Shown here piece by piece: positions 15,271 through 18,380 of a stretch of 18,380 bases of DNA. The number at the start of each line of letters is the position of its first letter. The stretch's first letter is position 1. The notes under the pieces are model-generated. The model was not told the DNA's origin, searched no databases, and saw nothing but the letters and a program-made list of their open reading frames with translations. The position numbers and the translations under genes are program-made. The stretch comes from an uncultured Prevotella sp. (lineage in GTDB: Bacteria; Bacteroidota; Bacteroidia; Bacteroidales; Bacteroidaceae), in NCBI GenBank assembly GCA_900765465.1, contig CAAFRM010000143.1:1-18380 (forward strand), written 5' to 3'.

Positions 15271-16548
15271 CTAGCGGTTCTTGAATCTTTCTCCCCAGCA
15301 GGTAACCATCCAGTTATAGAGTCGTTCTTCTGAAGGAGAATGCTGCGGCTGCCAGAATCTGGCGTCTTTCAGCTCATCAGGTAGATATTGCTGTTCTGTG
15401 AAATGTCCCGGATAATCGTGAGGATATTTATAGCCATCATGATAGCCCAGGTCTTTCATCAGTTTGGTAGGCGCATTGCGGATATGCAGCGGCACAGGCA
15501 GATTACCGGTCTGCTTCACTGTGGCAATGGCATCATTGATGCCCAGATACGCACTGTTGCTCTTCGGACTGGTAGCGAGATACACCACCGCTTCGGCAAG
15601 TGCAATCCTGGCCTCAGGCCAGCCTATCTTCATCACCGTATCAAAGGCTGCATTCGCCAGCAGGAGCGCATTCGGATTTGCCAGCCCCACATCCTCGCTT
15701 GCACTGATTACCACTCTCCGGGCGATAAACTGCGGATCTTCGCCGCCCTCTATCATACGCGCCATCCAGTAGAGCGCCGCATCAGGGTCACTGCCTCGAA
15801 TACTCTTGATGAAGGCAGAGATGATGTCATAATGCATCTCGCCCTGCTTATCATAAGCCAGCGGATTCTGCTGCAACTGTTCCTCTACCATCTTATCGGT
15901 GATAACCACTTCATCGCTGCCAGCAGATTCCACCACCAGTTCCAGGATATTGAGCAGTTTCCGGGCATCACCGCCACTGAAGCGGAGCATGGCTGCGGTT
16001 TCCTTCAACTCAATCTTCTTCTGCTTGAGTTCCACATCCTCGGTGATGGCTCGCTGCAGGAGCCCCTCCAGGTCTTCCTTCTCCAACGGTTTGAGCACAT
16101 AGAGCTGGCAACGGGAAAGGAGCGGACGGATCACCTCGAAAGAGGGATTTTCCGTGGTAGCACCAATCAGGGTGACAATACCCTTCTCCACTGCCCCCAG
16201 CAGAGAGTCCTGCTGACTCTTGGAGAAGCGATGAATCTCATCAATAAATAAGATAGGAGAAGCAGAATTGAAGAATCTGCCACTCTTCGCTCTCTCTATC
16301 ACCTCGCGCACATCCTTTACGCCACTGGTAACGGCAGAAAGGGTGTAGAAAGGGACCTTCAGGGTCTGGGCTACGATTTGAGCCAAAGTAGTCTTGCCCA
16401 CTCCCGGAGGTCCCCAGAGAATAAAAGAGGATATGCGCCCTGCGTCTATCATCTTGCGCAGCACGGCACCCTCGCCTACCAGATGCTTCTGTCCGACATA
16501 ATCGGCGAGCGAGCGAGGTCTCATTCTTTCAGCTAACGGTTCACTCAT
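15271..16548 (-). CDS. rarA: Replication-associated recombination protein A (AAA+ ATPase)
   Basis: RarA/MgsA is a clamp-loader-like AAA+ ATPase acting on stalled replication forks with SSB, related to eukaryotic WRNIP1. The 425-residue product from the Met at 16548 begins MSEPLAERMRPRSLADYVGQ, the normal family start. Walker A is GPPGVGKT (46-53), Walker B ILFIDEIH (99-106) and the sensor 1 region ATTENPS (130-136). The C-terminal tetramerisation region (ALYWMARMIEGGEDPQFIAR then the YPHDYPGHF segment) is complete. The frame stays open for about 350 more codons upstream, but that stretch is antisense to the acidic-protein gene and has no RarA homology, so the start is placed at 16548. A -7 box lies at 16568-16575. 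It appears to be a single-gene unit. Confidence 0.97.
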   Translation of the reverse strand: MSEPLAERMRPRSLADYVGQKHLVGEGAVLRKMIDAGRISSFILWGPPGVGKTTLAQIVAQTLKVPFYTLSAVTSGVKDVREVIERAKSGRFFNSASPILFIDEIHRFSKSQQDSLLGAVEKGIVTLIGATTENPSFEVIRPLLSRCQLYVLKPLEKEDLEGLLQRAITEDVELKQKKIELKETAAMLRFSGGDARKLLNILELVVESAGSDEVVITDKMVEEQLQQNPLAYDKQGEMHYDIISAFIKSIRGSDPDAALYWMARMIEGGEDPQFIARRVVISASEDVGLANPNALLLANAAFDTVMKIGWPEARIALAEAVVYLATSPKSNSAYLGINDAIATVKQTGNLPVPLHIRNAPTKLMKDLGYHDGYKYPHDYPGHFTEQQYLPDELKDARFWQPQHSPSEERLYNWMVTCWGERFKNR

Positions 16549-16567
16549 ATCAATTATTTTTTCGCCA

Positions 16568-16575
16568 CAAAGGTA
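16568..16575 (-). promoter_or_regulatory. Putative -7 box for rarA
   Basis: The minus strand reads TACCTTTG (TAnnTTTG), about 20 nt upstream of the rarA ATG, giving a very short leader. No TTTG at the expected -33 spacing is seen, so this is a moderate match. Confidence 0.55.
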
Positions 16576-16655
16576 ATGAAAAAAAACGAAACACGCATAA
16601 GTTTTTAGGATAAAAGAAAAAAAAATGCATAAAAGCAAAAAAATAAGCTCGAAAA

Positions 16656-16687
16656 TTTGGATATATAAAAAGAAGTACTTACTTTTG
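16656..16687 (+). promoter_or_regulatory. Consensus Bacteroidales promoter for the acidic-protein gene
   Basis: TTTG at 16656-16659 and TACTTTTG at 16680-16687 are separated by exactly 20 nt, matching the -33/-7 consensus and spacing of the Bacteroides primary sigma factor. The ATG at 16708 is 20 nt downstream of the -7 box, giving a short leader. This promoter may also serve the two small genes that follow. Confidence 0.82.
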
Positions 16688-16707
16688 CAATCAAAATACG
16701 TACAACA

Positions 16708-17520
16708 ATGAGAAATGAAAAAAATATCACCCTCAAGACATTGACCAAGAGCAGTGTCTGGGATCTCCAGGAGAATGATGTTTTCCGTCTCTGGGAAGCT
16801 GCCGAGAAAGACAACGACCTGAAGGATAATCAGCGTAGATATCTCGACATCATTCGTAGTGCTTTCGAGATTGAGCCAGTCAAGATTGACCGTACTGAAG
16901 TGCTCGATAAGTTGATAGACCGTGGCTTCAAGATCGGTACCTTCCGTATCGACGACAAGAACGAGAAGTATGCCATCAAGAAGCGTCCTATCATGCGTGT
17001 GACTGACCTCACCTATGAGAACATCGGCCATATAACAGCTACCAAACTCATCGAAGTGCTGGAGCGTAACTTTGGCGGTGGCTGGGACAGTCTGTCTCAG
17101 AGCATCAAGGATATCATCGAGAGCGGTTTCGACATCAGTACCACTACCCTTCCAAAGGATCGCCTCAAGAAACCAGGTGGTCTCTATGAGAAGAAGCTCG
17201 CTGATGACTACGAAGTACTCGTAGTACCAAAGGGCACCTGGGTAGAGGCTATCTTTGCCAAGGAGAAGCCAAAGCAGGAGAAGATCCGCATGAAGTTTAT
17301 GGATGAAGACATGGACCGCGACGAAGACCTGCTGGACCGTGACGAAGACGATGAGGATGAGGATGCACCAGAGATTGATGATCACTACAATGATCCAGAT
17401 GAGGACGATGATGCATTCGATGACGACAAGCTCACCGAGGAAAGCTACCGTACTACCTTCGAGGATCCAGAGAACCTGGGACTCGATGATGCAGAGGACG
17501 TAGCTGATGACGATTATTAA
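16708..17520 (+). CDS. Uncharacterised 270-residue protein with a strongly acidic C-terminal tail
   Basis: I do not recognise this family. Residues 1-195 look folded and mixed in charge, with a helical stretch near 15-55 and strands near 165-190 (YEVLVVPKGTWVEAIFAKE). Residues about 200-270 are mostly Asp and Glu (DEDMDRDEDLLDRDEDDEDEDAPE begins near 200), with no basic patch. A compact N-terminal domain plus acidic tail recalls the delta subunit (RpoE) of Firmicute RNA polymerase and other nucleic-acid mimics, but I see no sequence match to those, so this is architecture only. The consensus promoter 20 nt upstream and the narrow codon choice (mostly ATC, GAC, CGT, ACC) suggest high expression. 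Two small membrane-protein genes follow on the same strand at 32 and 27 nt. Confidence 0.85.
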   Translation: MRNEKNITLKTLTKSSVWDLQENDVFRLWEAAEKDNDLKDNQRRYLDIIRSAFEIEPVKIDRTEVLDKLIDRGFKIGTFRIDDKNEKYAIKKRPIMRVTDLTYENIGHITATKLIEVLERNFGGGWDSLSQSIKDIIESGFDISTTTLPKDRLKKPGGLYEKKLADDYEVLVVPKGTWVEAIFAKEKPKQEKIRMKFMDEDMDRDEDLLDRDEDDEDEDAPEIDDHYNDPDEDDDAFDDDKLTEESYRTTFEDPENLGLDDAEDVADDDY

Positions 17521-17540
17521 AATATACATTATTATATAAT

Positions 17541-17547
17541 AAGGAGA
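17541..17547 (+). promoter_or_regulatory. Strong Shine-Dalgarno sequence for the 73-residue gene
   Basis: AAGGAGA ends 5 nt before the ATG at 17553. Strong Shine-Dalgarno sites are uncommon in Bacteroidales, and the other genes in this window mostly show A-rich leaders instead. It supports the 17553 start and independent translation of this small gene. Confidence 0.7.
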
Positions 17548-17552
17548 AAGAA

Positions 17553-17774
17553 ATGAACGCAGTAGTAGGATTATTCGCATTAATCGTGGTAGCACTCGTA
17601 GGTTGGGCTATCGCAGAATTCAAGTACAAGACCTTCACCTTTACCCGTTCCGAGAAGGATATCGAGGAAGAGGAAGAGTTGGAGGAGCAGAAGCGTGCCG
17701 AGGGTTTCAAGGAGATGAACATCCGCGACATTATGCGTAAGAACTCTACCAATGGCTACAATGCCGTAGGTTAA
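17553..17774 (+). CDS. Small single-span membrane protein, unknown function
   Basis: The 73-residue protein has one N-terminal membrane helix (VVGLFALIVVALVGWAIAEF, about 4-23) followed by a basic/aromatic segment and a Glu-rich region (IEEEEELEEQK, about 37-47) likely to form a helix. No known domain is recognised. A strong Shine-Dalgarno and codon bias like that of the preceding gene favour it being real rather than a shadow frame. It lies 32 nt after the acidic-protein stop and 27 nt before the next gene, so it is probably in the same transcript. It may anchor or partner the acidic protein; this is inference from position. Confidence 0.8.
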   Translation: MNAVVGLFALIVVALVGWAIAEFKYKTFTFTRSEKDIEEEEELEEQKRAEGFKEMNIRDIMRKNSTNGYNAVG

Positions 17775-17801
17775 AGAGGGATTTTTAAACTCTAAAAGAA
17801 A

Positions 17802-18050
17802 ATGATGATACAATACACCATCATTGCAACGATACTGGCGGCATGCATTCTGTATGCCGCCTTTCGTATTTATAAATCGTTGCAACAGGCAAACAAATGC
17901 AAGGACGGCAACTACCGGTGCAGTGGTTGCGCTTTTTATGAACAGTGCAAGAAAAAGGGAAAGCTGGACAGTACAAACAAGAAGCTGGATTCTACAGATA
18001 AGAAGTTGGATTCTACAAAAAGAAAGTTGGATCCTACAGATAATCACTAG
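17802..18050 (+). CDS. Small membrane protein with four-cysteine motif and 7-residue tandem repeat
   Basis: The 82-residue protein has an N-terminal membrane span (about 4-23, IQYTIIATILAACILYAAFR), then cysteines 33, 40, 43 and 49 (Cx6Cx2Cx5C) that could bind metal or an Fe-S cluster. Small Cys-rich membrane proteins of this shape occur beside iron transporters (FeoB-associated type), but no feo gene is seen here. Residues 54-81 are four copies of a heptad, consensus KLDSTxK, followed by a His. The adjacent Met at codon 2 is an alternative start. The antisense frame is also open but has no start context of note. Function is unknown. Confidence 0.72.
   Translation: MMIQYTIIATILAACILYAAFRIYKSLQQANKCKDGNYRCSGCAFYEQCKKKGKLDSTNKKLDSTDKKLDSTKRKLDPTDNH
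17961..18044 (+). repeat. Four 21-bp tandem repeats inside the Cys-rich protein gene
   Basis: Units start at 17961, 17982, 18003 and 18024, each encoding KLD-S/P-T followed by two variable residues. Copies differ at a few positions and keep the frame, so copy number could change by slippage in steps of seven residues without disrupting the gene. The array lies at the C terminus, beyond the membrane span and the cysteines. Confidence 0.88.
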
Positions 18051-18116
18051 AAATGGCTCAGAAAACGAATAATTTTGAAAAAATCGAATATTTTTCGAAA
18101 AAAAGATGCGGAAAGA

Positions 18117-18148
18117 TTTGGTGGATTCAAAAAAAAGTAGTACCTTTG
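18117..18148 (+). promoter_or_regulatory. Consensus promoter of the tRNA-Cys genes
   Basis: TTTG at 18117-18120 and TACCTTTG at 18141-18148 are separated by exactly 20 nt, a full match to the Bacteroidales -33/-7 consensus. The first tRNA begins 38 nt downstream, leaving a leader of about 30 nt to be processed. No second promoter motif is seen in 18258-18306, so both tRNAs are probably co-transcribed. Confidence 0.82.
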
Positions 18149-18186
18149 CACTCGCTTATCAGAAATGGTAACAGAAAACTCTACAA

Positions 18187-18257
18187 GGTGTCTTAACCGA
18201 GCGGTTAGGTAACGGTCTGCAAAACCGTGTAGAGCGGTTCGACTCCGCTAGACACCT
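18187..18257 (+). tRNA. tRNA-Cys (anticodon GCA), copy 1
   Basis: A full cloverleaf can be drawn by eye: acceptor GGTGTCT paired with AGACACC, a 3-bp D stem (ACC/GGT), anticodon stem ACGGT/ACCGT with loop CTGCAAA (anticodon GCA), T arm AGCGG/CCGCT with loop TTCGACT, and discriminator T, as expected for tRNA-Cys. The gene is 71 nt. CCA is not encoded (CGA follows). Confidence 0.97.
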
Positions 18258-18306
18258 CGAAAGTTTTATCAAACATCTATCAGGTGTTTACAAACAAAAT
18301 CTACAA

Positions 18307-18377
18307 GGTGTCTTAACCGAGCGGTTAGGTAACGGTCTGCAAAACCGTGTAGAGCGGTTCGACTCCGCTAGACACCT
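18307..18377 (+). tRNA. tRNA-Cys (anticodon GCA), copy 2
   Basis: The sequence is identical base for base to copy 1, at a 120-nt offset. It ends 3 nt before the window edge, so further copies could follow. CCA is not encoded. A 49-nt spacer separates the two genes. Confidence 0.97.
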
Positions 18378-18380
18378 CAC

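Larger units (their letters stand above)
18180..18378 (+). repeat. 79-bp direct repeat carrying tRNA-Cys
   Basis: Positions 18180-18258 and 18300-18378 are identical. The match extends 7 nt upstream of the tRNA (TCTACAA) and one base (C) past the discriminator, then diverges on both sides. Identity of the short leader suggests a recent tandem duplication or gene conversion. Confidence 0.93.

Noticed and set aside
16549..17595. N-terminal extension of rarA by about 350 codons
   Set aside because: The extension is antisense to the acidic-protein gene and has low-complexity Leu/Ile/Val composition; family members start at MSEPLAERMRP, and a -7 box sits just upstream of that ATG.
17961..18044. 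Possible CRISPR array
   Set aside because: The 21-bp units are directly adjacent with no spacers, stay in a coding frame, and no cas genes are nearby.
17580..18047. Minus-strand frame opposite the two small membrane-protein genes
   Set aside because: Its repeated CRIQL pattern is just the complement of the 21-bp repeats, and the plus-strand genes have the Shine-Dalgarno and promoter.

Overview
The window looks like a chromosome segment of a gut-type Bacteroidales bacterium, most likely Prevotella/Segatella (close to the P. copri group). This rests on several Bacteroidales-type promoters (TAnnTTTG at -7, twice with TTTG exactly 20 nt upstream), the near absence of Shine-Dalgarno sequences, many lipoproteins and signal-peptide proteins with the Bacteroidales pattern, and family resemblances recalled from memory. 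No database search was possible. Nothing points to a phage, plasmid, insertion sequence or CRISPR array; the genes read as core or semi-core functions.

Layout. 1-1638 (+) is the 3' part of a SulP-family anion transporter with a C-terminal STAS domain. 1651-1850 is a large nested palindromic element separating it from a convergent minus-strand cluster. That cluster (6220 down to 1880) reads: secreted cyclophilin-type prolyl isomerase, iron-sulfur L-serine dehydratase, a fused substrate-binding/permease ABC protein, and its ATPase. The last three genes are 11 and 4 nt apart and look like an amino-acid import and deamination unit. The binding domain of the fused protein appears circularly permuted. 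6388-7347 (+), divergent from the isomerase, encodes a Gly/Tyr-rich exported protein of unknown function that looks like an outer-membrane barrel.

A second minus-strand operon (10861 down to 7410) encodes an M48 metalloprotease lipoprotein, an NfeD-like membrane protein, an SPFH/band 7 protein and a WecB-like UDP-GlcNAc 2-epimerase homologue. It has a promoter at 10921-10928, junctions of 4, 18 and 10 nt, and a bidirectional terminator at 7353-7388. The epimerase homologue lacks three of the four acid/base residues recalled from E. coli WecB. A possible pseudoenzyme joined to a membrane-microdomain/protease set is the best candidate for an undescribed system here.

Further right, all on the minus strand, are a GH109-like secreted oxidoreductase-fold protein with a repetitive Ala/Lys tail, a GHL10-type glycosidase-like protein with a C-terminal beta-sandwich, a TRIC/UPF0126 membrane protein, and the AAA+ replication factor RarA. 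The plus strand from 16708 has an unidentified 270-residue protein with a very acidic tail, a 73-residue single-span membrane protein, an 82-residue membrane protein with a four-cysteine motif and a 7-residue tandem repeat, and two identical tRNA-Cys genes in a 79-bp direct repeat with 120-bp period. No gene-free stretch exceeds about 300 bases; the longest (12691-12968) holds a promoter and a terminator.
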